Below, in pieces: positions 35,369 through 44,673 of a stretch of 64,000 bases of DNA. A program made the translations under genes and the position numbers. The stretch is from assembly GCA_046297935.1 (NCBI GenBank), contig JBKBHA010000016.1, positions 25,504 to 89,503 of the forward strand, read 5' to 3'. The notes beneath the pieces are model-generated. The model worked only from the letters and a program-made list of their open reading frames with translations. It made no database searches and had not been told where the DNA came from. Position 1 is the stretch's first letter. Every line of letters begins with the position of its first letter. This DNA is from CAYMZZ01 sp046297935 (GTDB lineage: Bacteria > Bacteroidota > Bacteroidia > Chitinophagales > Chitinophagaceae).

Positions 35369-36103
35369 ATGCTGAGAATTCTTATTACTGCTTTGGGGAT
35401 CGTCTTTTTGATGTCCAGTTGTTCAAGCCTTCGGCCGGTAAGTAAAGCACCGGTAGCTTCTTCAACTGCCTCTACCACAAAGGCTCGCACGGGTCAATCG
35501 GATCCGAAGTTTCTGGATGAAATCAGTGTGGAGCCGGAAGGATCGGTGGTAAAGGTTAAAAAAGAAAATAATACTAACTCGCGCAAGGCCTCAGGTCAGG
35601 CTGCGGCAGGATCCGATGTGAACCGCTATCTCAACCGCTCTTCGGCTGCCGAAACTGCTTCACCTGTTCAATTAAAATATGCAGTACTGTTAAATACCGA
35701 GGTGGAACACCTGGTTGATCAACGCCTGCTGGAACATGTGGACGAGTGGTATGGCACGCCTTACCGCCTGGGTGGCAGTACAAAGAAGGGAATCGACTGT
35801 TCTGCCTTTGTGCAGGCTGTATACCTTTCCGCTTTCGCAGTAAATGTACCGCGCACCGCGCGCGAGCAGTATAAATCTGCCCGCATAGTGTCGGCCACCG
35901 AACTTCGCGAAGGCGATCTCGTTTTCTTCAATACCACAGGTGGCGTATCGCATGTGGGAATCTATCTGCAGAACAACAAATTCATACACGCCTCCTCCTC
36001 TCAGGGTGTTACGGTCAGCGATTTGTTTGACCCATACTACCTCAAACGCTATATCGGCGCAGGACGAATTGAACGTCCACAGGCAGTGAATCAGGCTCCG
36101 TGA
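35369..36103 (+). CDS. NlpC/P60-family lipoprotein (peptidoglycan endopeptidase)
   Basis: The 244-residue protein has a lipoprotein signal (GIVFLMSSCSS). A low-complexity linker of about 90 residues is followed by an NlpC/P60 domain. The catalytic Cys is in GIDCSAFVQAVY, His in GVSHVGIYL, and the third polar residue in FIHASSSQGV. It probably cleaves stem peptides in the cell wall. TATTTTTG at 35,326 is a perfect -7 element. Confidence 0.93.
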   Translation: MLRILITALGIVFLMSSCSSLRPVSKAPVASSTASTTKARTGQSDPKFLDEISVEPEGSVVKVKKENNTNSRKASGQAAAGSDVNRYLNRSSAAETASPVQLKYAVLLNTEVEHLVDQRLLEHVDEWYGTPYRLGGSTKKGIDCSAFVQAVYLSAFAVNVPRTAREQYKSARIVSATELREGDLVFFNTTGGVSHVGIYLQNNKFIHASSSQGVTVSDLFDPYYLKRYIGAGRIERPQAVNQAP

Positions 36104-36187
36104 CCTTATTCAACGAAAGTTGTTGAGTGAGTGAATTCGCCCCGATTGTAATCAACTTCTTAAATTCCCAATTATCAAATGGCTTTA

Positions 36188-37693
36188 TCAGCCTTTGAAG
36201 TTGATTCGTTTACGAATGGCGGCAACCACCGGCTCAGCGTCAGGAGTAATTCGGAAAAAGATAGTACCGCCTGCGTAGAGTGCGCAAAACACGATGCTTC
36301 TGACGACAAGTCCCACAAATCCGTTCATATTTTGGAACAGCAGATAGCTGACCAGGAAAGCCAGTCCTGCCAATAGTAGCGCCTGCAGCGTGCCGCGATT
36401 AAAGGGCATAAGCTGGAATTTTTTCCAGAGAAAAATAAAACGGATCAGATTGTAAAGGCCAATGGCCACGAGGTTGGCAATGGCTGGGCCAATGATATCA
36501 AATTGTCGGGCCAGCAAAATTGAAAGTGGAAGCATGATCAATAGCAGGATCACACCACTGATCAGTTCGAATCGCCAGTAAGTGGAAGTGCCAATGATTT
36601 CGGCATTAAGACCGGTGCCCATTTCCACCACTCTGGTGGCTCCCAAAATCAGAAAGGCAGAAAATCCCAGGAGAAAATCGTTCTTTAGGTGAAATGTAAT
36701 AATGGCGTCCTGATAGTTTAATGCTATCAGTAAAAACAGGCCGAGCGAAAAAATGAGCTGGTTGAGTGAGGAACGTTGATAAATGCGTTGCAGTTTCTCC
36801 CGGTCTTTATCTTTCCAGCCCCGGGAAAGGGCAGGGATGGCGGCGGCAACAATTGCCCGCTTGGGTGCCAGGATAACACCAGCCATCAACTGTGCTAAAC
36901 CGAAAATGCCGGCTTTCGCCAATCCGTCGTCGAGAATAGATGCAATGACCAGCTGGTCAAATACCTGCGCAATGGTGAAAATCAGGAATCCGGAATAGAG
37001 AAATATGGAGAACGAGGCAATTTTTCGAAATAAGCGCCGCGATACTTTACTAACGGTACTGGTAAAATGAATCCGTTTGGTCCATATTAAATAAACCAAC
37101 AGCGTAAGCGCAATGGCAGGATAGGTAAACGAATAGAGTTTGATGAACAGATCAAAATCAGGAATTACGTTGAAAATAAACAACACGATCAACAGGGTAA
37201 TGATGAGTCGCCATTGCACTTCCTTTAAGAAATTGGTCAGGACCGGTTTGCCTACATTCCAGGTAAACACTTCCAAAATGCTGAAAATAGTGAGGCCAAA
37301 ACCTAAAGGGAAAATCCAGAAATAATAGTTTACCAGGTCGGGTGCATTCTCTGAATATTTTCGAATAACCAGATCTCTGAATGCCCAGCCGCCGATGCAA
37401 ACAAGCGCAAACCCGATCAGTCCCGCCAAAAGGGCAAAACTGATCAGGTCATTTTGTTTGTCGGGCAAATGATCTTTATAGTAAGGAAAAAATTTCGCAA
37501 TAACCGAAGGCATGGCAAAATTGGCAATGGCGGCCATCATTTGCGCAATGGCTACAAATATGCTGGTCAAACCATACTGGGCAGTGCTGAAATACTCCTC
37601 TACACCAAAGAAAAATGTATTAAGCAAACCCACGCCGAACCCCAGGTAAATAACAAGGGATGCAATGATGCTTTGCCGGCGGATTTGACTCAT
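36188..37693 (-). CDS. polysaccharide flippase (Wzx/MATE-like)
   Basis: The 501-residue protein has 12-14 hydrophobic segments and the N-terminal pattern SLVIYLGFGVGLLNTFFF of the oligosaccharide flippase family, with EYFSTAQYGL near the first loop. It is probably involved in moving lipid-linked sugar units across the inner membrane. No glycosyltransferases are nearby. It is co-directional with the downstream end of the M1 peptidase gene, 30 nt apart. Confidence 0.88.
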   Translation of the reverse strand: MSQIRRQSIIASLVIYLGFGVGLLNTFFFGVEEYFSTAQYGLTSIFVAIAQMMAAIANFAMPSVIAKFFPYYKDHLPDKQNDLISFALLAGLIGFALVCIGGWAFRDLVIRKYSENAPDLVNYYFWIFPLGFGLTIFSILEVFTWNVGKPVLTNFLKEVQWRLIITLLIVLFIFNVIPDFDLFIKLYSFTYPAIALTLLVYLIWTKRIHFTSTVSKVSRRLFRKIASFSIFLYSGFLIFTIAQVFDQLVIASILDDGLAKAGIFGLAQLMAGVILAPKRAIVAAAIPALSRGWKDKDREKLQRIYQRSSLNQLIFSLGLFLLIALNYQDAIITFHLKNDFLLGFSAFLILGATRVVEMGTGLNAEIIGTSTYWRFELISGVILLLIMLPLSILLARQFDIIGPAIANLVAIGLYNLIRFIFLWKKFQLMPFNRGTLQALLLAGLAFLVSYLLFQNMNGFVGLVVRSIVFCALYAGGTIFFRITPDAEPVVAAIRKRINFKG

Positions 37694-37723
37694 CGGATAG
37701 TGGTTAGTGGTGAGTGGGAGGGG

Positions 37724-39415
37724 TTAGTTTTTTTGGGTGTTGATATAAAAGTTGGGATCGGCTTTGATCTCGGTGGGCATTTTGCCATTGACAGTCATGG
37801 TCTGCATTTTTTCGGTGGGTTTGATCCACACGTATTTTCCATTGATCCATATTTTCACCGGCATATCGAAGCCCTCCACTACCTGGCTCCAGCGGTATTT
37901 GAGTTGATAGCTGTTGGTAGTACCAGCGCGGGTAGCCAGCTCGTATTCCAGAACAGGTATTCGCGTATCGCGCAGGTATTGATCAAATATCTTATTAAGC
38001 TTTTTACCCGACTGCTGAATGAAATAGCTTTCCACTTCTTTTGTGTTGGTGATGCTGTGGTAGAATTTTTCATTGAGACCGCGCAGGATCTGTTTGAATT
38101 TGCTGTCGTTGTCGATAACCTGCCGGATAGTATGCAGCAGGTTGGCCCCTTTGAAATACATATCGCCGCTACCTTCCTTGTTCACACCATAGGGGCCGAT
38201 AATGGTTTCTTTGTTTTCAATATTTTCCCGAAGACCGCGACAGTATTCATCGGCCGCCTTTTTACCATATTCGCATTCTACAAATAATACTTCTGAATAG
38301 GTGGTAAAACCTTCATGCACCCACATATCGGCAATATCGCGCGTAGTGATATTATTGGCAAACCATTCGTGGCCTGTTTCATGAATGATGATATAGTCCC
38401 ATTTGGTTCCCCAGCCGCTGCCCGACAAATCGGAGCCGAGGTAGCCATCGCGATATTGATTGCCGTAGGCAACGGCGCTCTGGTGTTCCATACCCAGGTG
38501 AGGTGTTTCAATCATTTTATAACTGTCTTCATAAAATGGATATGGACCAAACCAGTTTTCGAAGCAGGCAAACATGCGTTTCACATCGCGGCCGAAATGT
38601 TGTTTTGATTTTTCGAGGTGATAATCGAGCACCCAATAGCTGGCATCGAGCTCGCCTTTGGCTCCGGCTATTTTTTCTTCCCAATTCACATAGTGGCCGA
38701 TATAGGGAATGATATTATAGTTGTTGATGGGCTGTGTAACTTTCCAATGCCAGGTGCTGCTGCCATTATTATTTTCCTGTTTCCGAACTAATCTGCCATT
38801 GCCCACTGCCACCAGTGAGTCGGGGACTGTGATAGACAGGCTGGCGCCCCGGTCGGGTTCGTCGCCCTGAAAATCTTTGCAGGGGTACCATACGCTGGCA
38901 CCCAGTCCCTGGCAGGCTACCGTGATCCAGTCGCGCTTCAGCGAATCTTTGGCCCATACCCAGCCACCATCCCAGGGTGCTCGTACAGCCTGGCGGGGTG
39001 TGCCACTAAAATGTACTACCAGTGTATGCTCGGTACCGGCTTTGAATTCGCGATCAGCAAAATCGACCCAGCAAATATTGCCCTCGCGCACAAAGTTCAG
39101 GGCTCCATATTTCATTTGAGCATATTCTATCCGATCGATGCGCATGGGCATTTGCATATCGATCTGCAGTTTATGCGGTGTACCGTCTTTAGTAACCTTG
39201 AAGGTGATCCTGTTGCTTCCTTTGATTGATTTAGTTGGAATGTCGACTGCAACAGCCAACTGGTATTCCTGTACATCCCACCAGTTGCGGCCGGTGCCTT
39301 CGCTTCCACGCAGGGTATCCTGTTGGGTAAATGTTTGTTGCGATTGGGCCTGCAGCGTCAGCACAATCAAAACCGATAACGGAAGTAATTTCAAGTATTT
39401 CACTGTGTTAGACAT
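37724..39415 (-). CDS. M1-family metallopeptidase (secreted, second copy)
   Basis: The 563-residue protein has a signal peptide (about 23 residues, ending LQAQSQ). The zinc motif HETGHEWFAN has its third ligand in VHEGFTTYSE, and the substrate motif is HLGMEHQSAV. It is shorter than the protein at 18,279 and lacks its long C-terminal extension. It is predicted periplasmic. The flippase gene follows closely. It is divergent from the peptide-binding lipoprotein gene, so the two may work together in peptide use. Confidence 0.92.
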   Translation of the reverse strand: MSNTVKYLKLLPLSVLIVLTLQAQSQQTFTQQDTLRGSEGTGRNWWDVQEYQLAVAVDIPTKSIKGSNRITFKVTKDGTPHKLQIDMQMPMRIDRIEYAQMKYGALNFVREGNICWVDFADREFKAGTEHTLVVHFSGTPRQAVRAPWDGGWVWAKDSLKRDWITVACQGLGASVWYPCKDFQGDEPDRGASLSITVPDSLVAVGNGRLVRKQENNNGSSTWHWKVTQPINNYNIIPYIGHYVNWEEKIAGAKGELDASYWVLDYHLEKSKQHFGRDVKRMFACFENWFGPYPFYEDSYKMIETPHLGMEHQSAVAYGNQYRDGYLGSDLSGSGWGTKWDYIIIHETGHEWFANNITTRDIADMWVHEGFTTYSEVLFVECEYGKKAADEYCRGLRENIENKETIIGPYGVNKEGSGDMYFKGANLLHTIRQVIDNDSKFKQILRGLNEKFYHSITNTKEVESYFIQQSGKKLNKIFDQYLRDTRIPVLEYELATRAGTTNSYQLKYRWSQVVEGFDMPVKIWINGKYVWIKPTEKMQTMTVNGKMPTEIKADPNFYINTQKN

Positions 39416-39447
39416 TTGAATTGTAAATTTAATCGTTCAATGGTTAA

Positions 39448-41088
39448 ATGACGGGGAAAATGAAAAAATGGATGGCAGGATGGGCGATAGGTATCCTGAT
39501 AACGGGTTTAATTTCCTGTGGGCGGTCGCAGCGTTCGGACCACAAAGTATTTCATTATAATGAACATACCGGTATTGCCTCCCTCGATCCGGCGTTTGCC
39601 AAAAATCAGTCGATCATGTGGCCGGTTCACCAGCTGTACAACACGCTGGTGGAGGTAAATGAACAGCTCGAGTTGGTGCCTTCACTTGCACGAAGTTGGG
39701 ATTTGTCGGATGACAAAACCGTTTACACCTTTCATCTGAGATCGGATGTCTGGTTTCACGATGATCCCTGTTTTCCGGAAGGTAAGGGCAGGCGAATGAA
39801 AGCTTCAGATGTGTTGTTCAGCTTCTCCCGTCTTATGGACCCGGCTACGGCAAGTCCGGGTGCATGGATATTCAACAACAAGCTTGACTCGCTGCAGCCT
39901 TTTCTGGCGCTGGATGACAGCACTTTTCAACTCCGGCTGCTTCGGCCCTATCAGCCCATACTGGGCATATTATCCATGCAGTATTGTTCGGTCGTTGCGC
40001 CCGAGGCCGCGAAGAAATATGGCCGCGAATTCAGGCGTCATCCCGTGGGTACTGGTCCATTTAAATTCACCGCATGGGAAGAAGGCCAGGCGCTGATCCT
40101 GGGTCGCAATCCGCGTTATTTTGAAAAAGACAGTGCTGGTCGTTCGCTTCCTTATCTGGATGGCATTAAAGTTAGTTTCAACGACAGCAAGGCCACCGAG
40201 TTTTTGTTGTTTCGACAGGGTCAGCTTGATTTCATAAACGATATTGAATCGTCATTTAAAGATGAAGTGTTGACCAAGCAGGGGCTGTTGAGGCCGGAAT
40301 GGGAGGGCAAGATCAATTTGCAGGTACATCCTTACCTGAATATCGAGTACCTGGGCATACTGGTAGACAGCTCCAACCCTATGGTAAAGAACTCTCCACT
40401 TCGAATGAAAAAAATCAGGCAGGCCATCAATTATGGATTTGATAGGAGAAAGATGATCCTGTATCTCCGCAATTCGTTGGGTACTCCCGCTGAATCGGGA
40501 TTTGTGCCTGTTGGACTGCCTTCGTATAACGACAGCATCGTGAAAGGTTATCACTACGATCCCGCACGTAGCCGGCAATTGCTGGCCGAAGCGGGTTTCC
40601 CCGATGGAAAAGGTTTGCCCGTCATCCGTTTGCAGACCATTGCACTCTATGCTGATATGGCCGATTTTATTGCCAAGCAGTTGGGCGAAGTGGGTATTCC
40701 TGTTCAGGTGGAAACGGTTCAGAAAGCTTTTCTGCTCGAGCTGACGGCATCTTCGCAAGCGTTGTTTTTCCGCGGCAGTTGGATTGCCGACTATCCGGAT
40801 GCCGAGAACTATCTCGCAGTATTTTACTCCGGTAATCCTGCACCACCCAATTATACCCGATTCCGCAACGCCGAGTTTGACCGTTATTTTGAAAAAGCCA
40901 TTCGCGAAGAAGTGGATTCCCTTCGGTATGCTCTCTATCGCGCTGCCGACCAGGTGGTGTTGGAAGAAGCACCCGTTGTACCCCTTTGGTACGACAAAGC
41001 CGTTCGCCTGGTACAGCCGACGCTGACCGGATTTACCCCCAACGGTCTGAATTTGCTGGAACTTCGATACACCGACTTCAAGCCCTGA
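39448..41088 (+). CDS. peptide/oligopeptide-binding ABC lipoprotein (SBP family 5)
   Basis: The 546-residue protein has a lipoprotein signal (ILITGLISCGRS). The family 5 solute-binding fold shows HYNEHTGIASLDPAFAKNQS, interrupted by loops, then LARSWDLSDDKTVYTFHLR, and VGTGPFKFTAWEEGQ, matching DppA/OppA. No permease genes are adjacent. It faces the M1 peptidase gene divergently. Confidence 0.9.
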   Translation: MTGKMKKWMAGWAIGILITGLISCGRSQRSDHKVFHYNEHTGIASLDPAFAKNQSIMWPVHQLYNTLVEVNEQLELVPSLARSWDLSDDKTVYTFHLRSDVWFHDDPCFPEGKGRRMKASDVLFSFSRLMDPATASPGAWIFNNKLDSLQPFLALDDSTFQLRLLRPYQPILGILSMQYCSVVAPEAAKKYGREFRRHPVGTGPFKFTAWEEGQALILGRNPRYFEKDSAGRSLPYLDGIKVSFNDSKATEFLLFRQGQLDFINDIESSFKDEVLTKQGLLRPEWEGKINLQVHPYLNIEYLGILVDSSNPMVKNSPLRMKKIRQAINYGFDRRKMILYLRNSLGTPAESGFVPVGLPSYNDSIVKGYHYDPARSRQLLAEAGFPDGKGLPVIRLQTIALYADMADFIAKQLGEVGIPVQVETVQKAFLLELTASSQALFFRGSWIADYPDAENYLAVFYSGNPAPPNYTRFRNAEFDRYFEKAIREEVDSLRYALYRAADQVVLEEAPVVPLWYDKAVRLVQPTLTGFTPNGLNLLELRYTDFKP

Positions 41089-41388
41089 TCGGTATTTTCC
41101 ACGTAATAATTCGCGTGTTTTTACGTGCCTTTTCGAGCAGTTAAGCCGTAATTTCCGAATTTATTTTGCACTCCAATCGGCTGGTTTGCATGTATTTGCA
41201 ATTTGTATAATCTGTCAAAACCCGCCACAGGCTTGCATTTCCGAAAAACCCTGTCTACTTTCACATCGTCAAGCAGGTTGTTTTACGACGCTAAGTTGCG
41301 AATGCCGAGCGAAGTTTTCCGACAGGCTTTTCCGAAACCAGAGTCCGACCTATCAAGAGCCGATAACCGTAACCTTTTAATCGTACTT
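41089..41388. other. 300-nt spacer before the T9SS cargo gene
   Basis: No gene is seen. TTG (about 41,233) and TACTTTCA are spaced 20 nt, a degenerate -33/-7 promoter for the following gene. The stretch from 41,203 has an open frame into that gene, but the signal peptide supports the ATG at 41,389. Small inverted repeats (CACGTAATAA/TTTTTACGTG) lie at the left end and may help termination. Confidence 0.4.
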
Positions 41389-42669
41389 ATGAAAGCGAAT
41401 TCTATCCTCGAGATGCTGTATGGCCGTTTGTGCCCCCTTCTCATTGTGCTGATGCTGACAGGTTCAGTTTTTGCTCAGGCTCCCATTTACCGTTTCCAAA
41501 GTCCCGCACTAATGTCCGGCACCGATCGTCAGGTAGGCGCCAGGTATCGTTTTTCGAATGTTATCACCGGAGTTGACGCACATGTTACCATCGATTCAAT
41601 TGTTGGTGGCATATCGTTGCGTAATATCGATCGCACCGCTGATGGATATGCCGAAGCTTTCCAGCCTGAATATCGAATTGATGCAAATAGAAGCGGATAT
41701 ATTTTATTTACCATTACATTCATGGTGGGTAGCACTTCCACTCCCATGCTGCAACCCAGCGTTGATTTGAGTGGTTTGGATATTGATGGCAGCACCAGCA
41801 ATGGCGATAGCCTGATGGAGATGAATGGAATTGATATGGGCGGTGGTGTTTGCAGTTTTGATGCCAGTGGCAGCCATATCGTACTATCGCAGGTGGGTAC
41901 CGAATATGTTGGTCGCAATATCACCGGCTTCCTGTATGGGGCGTTGGTTGATACCTCTGCGTCGCAGGTTATGTTTACCGTAACCCATGGCGGCATCAGT
42001 TCGTTCAAATATCGCGTGGGCGCGACTAATGGAATGAGCAACAACAGTACCCGCTATGCAAGTTTATATTTCAAGCGCTTTCCTTTCCCCGATATGGGTG
42101 TGTTGAGCGCTCCCATGCTGGAAAGCTTTAGAGGTGTGGCGCAAACCGATCGCACCCAATTGAGCTGGTCGCTAACTGAAGGCAACGATGCCGGCACAGT
42201 GTTGTTGGAGCGTTCACAGTCGGGCGGTGCCGACTATCAGCCCATTGCAGAATACTGGGTTAATATGGAAGGAAATAACCAGCGTACTTTCACCTATAGC
42301 GATGCTTCGTACAACAAGGACGCCCGGGCTTTACTATATCGTTTGAAGATTACCGCCCGCAACGGCAAAGTGCAATACAGCCAGGTGGTTCGTTTTAATC
42401 TGGGCAATACTGCCAACAACAAGTTGTCTGTGTATCCCACTCAGGTACAGAGCAGCCTCAACCTGCAAATGAGTACGGCCCGTAGCGAAAAAGCCAATTT
42501 TGAAGTGTACGACCTGGCGGGTCGGTTGGTTCATCAGCAGGGCATTGCGCTACAATCAGGAAACAACACTATTCAAATAACTACCCTGGACGGTATACCC
42601 CGCGGTCACTTTGTGTCTGTGGTTCGAACATCGGAAGGATTGTATTCTGCACGGTTTTCCAAGCTTTAG
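41389..42669 (+). CDS. secreted protein with type IX secretion sorting domain
   Basis: The 426-residue protein has a signal peptide ending MLTGSVFAQ. The body is beta-rich without a recognised catalytic motif (many Gly/Ser/Asp). The C-terminal part of about 80 residues is LSVYPTQVQSSLNLQ ... FEVYDLAGRLVHQQ ... GHFVSVVRTSEG, the pattern of a T9SS type A sorting domain. It should cross the outer membrane by the type IX system and be anchored or released. Function of the cargo is unknown. Confidence 0.85.
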   Translation: MKANSILEMLYGRLCPLLIVLMLTGSVFAQAPIYRFQSPALMSGTDRQVGARYRFSNVITGVDAHVTIDSIVGGISLRNIDRTADGYAEAFQPEYRIDANRSGYILFTITFMVGSTSTPMLQPSVDLSGLDIDGSTSNGDSLMEMNGIDMGGGVCSFDASGSHIVLSQVGTEYVGRNITGFLYGALVDTSASQVMFTVTHGGISSFKYRVGATNGMSNNSTRYASLYFKRFPFPDMGVLSAPMLESFRGVAQTDRTQLSWSLTEGNDAGTVLLERSQSGGADYQPIAEYWVNMEGNNQRTFTYSDASYNKDARALLYRLKITARNGKVQYSQVVRFNLGNTANNKLSVYPTQVQSSLNLQMSTARSEKANFEVYDLAGRLVHQQGIALQSGNNTIQITTLDGIPRGHFVSVVRTSEGLYSARFSKL

Positions 42670-42697
42670 ATACAGCCACCATCCTTTCGTGATCCGA

Positions 42698-42726
42698 GCC
42701 CCGGCGGAATATCCGGGGCCTATTTT
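42698..42726 (+). terminator. intrinsic terminator after T9SS cargo gene
   Basis: GCCCCGG and CCGGGGC form a 7-bp stem with an 8-nt loop, followed by CTATTTT. It lies about 30 nt after the stop. Confidence 0.75.
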
Positions 42727-43205
42727 AAAAAATCATCTTAACCATAAACTACGTCCGTTTTGATCATTCGTTTGTCCTGACCAAAAATCCTGTTGCTGGT
42801 ACCGGTACCGTCATACCGCCAACAGGTTCGTTCGCCCGAACGAGTTTCCATTTCTTCAACAAACCATCGAACATGAATGGAACTGTACCCTTGCAAGTCC
42901 CGCTGATGCGGGACTTGCTATTTATGTGCCCAGTTTGACGGGGCAGACTAGTTGGAAACACTTAGTTGTTGTTCAGGGCAACCTATATGCGATCCTTCAA
43001 TTTGTATGATTTTATGGTTAACTGATAATTATTTTTCTTCCGGTCGATTGTTGGTATCTTATTTCTCCTTAATTTTCGTTATTGCTTTAAAAAACACCAC
43101 AGATTTACTGTTATTGTAGAAGACATTGTTACGATAAGAAAGAGCAGTAAATAGCGAATACCCTCGAAGACTTTTCTGGTCATAACCAAAACCTTATCTG
43201 CCACC
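42727..43205. other. 479-nt spacer upstream of the RHS island
   Basis: No convincing gene is seen. A minus-strand open frame of 65 codons (42,764-42,961) has an odd composition and no family match, so I do not call it. GCAAGTCCCGC and GCGGGACTTGC form a perfect 11-bp hairpin at 42,893-42,918. The right part is A/T-rich and should contain the promoter of the next gene; TATCTTAT near 43,056 is a weak -7 candidate. Confidence 0.5.
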
Positions 43206-44633
43206 ATGAGAATTCTCTTTTTATGGGTCCTGGCATCCATTTGCCTGAACCTTTCTGCCCAGGAGTCGCAAGACTCATCAGCTTTCCGCCCGGAAGCATA
43301 TGTAAAGGCAGTTTCGCAGCAGGTGGAAAAACTGGAAGGTAAAGTTTCAAAAGAAAATCAACGCGTTTTACGGAAATGGCAGCGGCAACAGGCTAAGCTG
43401 CTTCGTCAGATCAGCCGGGTTGATTCGGCGGCGGCTCAACGTTTACAACAACAATTTGATCTGCAGGCAGCTAAATTGCAACACTCTCTTCAACAGCCCG
43501 CCGAAAAACTGGGCCAGTACTTGCCCAGTTTCGACAGCCTGCAATCTTCCTTTAAATTTCTGGAGTCGGACCAAATGGCATCCGTGAAAGATCGACTCGA
43601 TCCTAAGCTGTTAGGCGCTGCGAGTGAACAATTACAATCGCTCAAAAACCGGTTAGCCGGCGCGCATTCCATTGAGCAACTGTTGAAGGAGCAACAGCAA
43701 CTATTACGCGGCAAATTGGAATCGCTTGGTATGCTTCGGTCGCTGAAGGCGATGAACAAGACCGTTTACTATTATCAGGCACAGATCAGTGAATACAAAA
43801 CATTGCTGAAGGATCATAAAAAGGCTGCCCGCAAGGGACTGGCCGTTTTACAAAAGACCAGGCTGTTTCAGGATTTCATGCGTCGCAATAGCGAGCTGGC
43901 TTCGCTCTTTCGCCTGCCGGGCGATCCCAACGATCCCAATGCGGCCGCCAGTCTGGCCGGGCTGCAAACCCGCGCCCAGGTGAATGGATTGATCCAGCAG
44001 CAAATTGCGAGCGGTGGTCCCAATGCAGCGGCGCAGCTTAGAAGTAATATTTCGCAAGCGCAGAGCCAGTTGAGTACACTGAAAGATAAAGTGCTGAAGC
44101 TCGGTGGCGGCAGTAGTGATATGGCCATGCCCGATGGATTTCGACCGAATCCGCTTAAGACTAAATCGTTCCTGCAGCGAATCGAGCTGGGTGCTAATAT
44201 TCAGTCCCAACGAGCCAGGGGCTGGCTGCCTACGCGCAGTGATATCGGGCTCAGCATCGGCTATCGATTCCGTCCAACGATTATCGCTGGTCTTGGCGGC
44301 AGTTACCGCGTAGGTTGGGGCAGCGATATCCGCCATATCAGCATCAGCCACCAGGGGATTTCACTAAGAAGTTTTGTGGATGTAAAACTGAAAGGCTCGT
44401 TTTGGTTAACCGGTGGCTACGAACAGAACCAGGTGGAAGAAGTTGATGCGAGTGGCAACTTGAAAGGCAGCTGGGTCTGGCAGCCAAGTGGGTTGGTTGG
44501 CGTGAGTAAAGTGATATCGCTGCGAAGTAAGTTATTGAAGAAAACAAAGTTGATCCTGCTCTGGGATTTTTTGCGTCATCAACAAAAGGCACCCGGCCAG
44601 GCCATTGTGTTTCGGGTGGGGTATGGGTTTTAG
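43206..44633 (+). CDS. coiled-coil plus outer-membrane beta-barrel protein, first gene of RHS island
   Basis: The 475-residue protein has a signal peptide (MRILFLWVLASICLNLSAQ). Residues 30-300 are helical and coiled-coil, rich in Gln, Leu and Lys (KWQRQQAKLLRQISRVD, LKEQQQLLRGKLESLG). The last 150 or so residues alternate as beta-strands (ELGANIQSQRARGW, DIGLSIGYRF, IIAGLGGSYRVGWG) and end in an aromatic FRVGYGF, the signature of outer-membrane barrels. It lies 40 nt before the RHS genes. I do not recognise a named family. A role in surface display or export of the RHS proteins is inferred from position only. Confidence 0.75.
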   Translation: MRILFLWVLASICLNLSAQESQDSSAFRPEAYVKAVSQQVEKLEGKVSKENQRVLRKWQRQQAKLLRQISRVDSAAAQRLQQQFDLQAAKLQHSLQQPAEKLGQYLPSFDSLQSSFKFLESDQMASVKDRLDPKLLGAASEQLQSLKNRLAGAHSIEQLLKEQQQLLRGKLESLGMLRSLKAMNKTVYYYQAQISEYKTLLKDHKKAARKGLAVLQKTRLFQDFMRRNSELASLFRLPGDPNDPNAAASLAGLQTRAQVNGLIQQQIASGGPNAAAQLRSNISQAQSQLSTLKDKVLKLGGGSSDMAMPDGFRPNPLKTKSFLQRIELGANIQSQRARGWLPTRSDIGLSIGYRFRPTIIAGLGGSYRVGWGSDIRHISISHQGISLRSFVDVKLKGSFWLTGGYEQNQVEEVDASGNLKGSWVWQPSGLVGVSKVISLRSKLLKKTKLILLWDFLRHQQKAPGQAIVFRVGYGF

Positions 44634-44673
44634 CAGTCAAAATTCCATTTGTATAGTATAAACGGCACTCTCG

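Noticed and set aside
42764..42961. 65-codon minus-strand frame before the RHS island
   Set aside because: No signal, domain or start support. It spans a perfect hairpin, and its composition is not gene-like enough to call.
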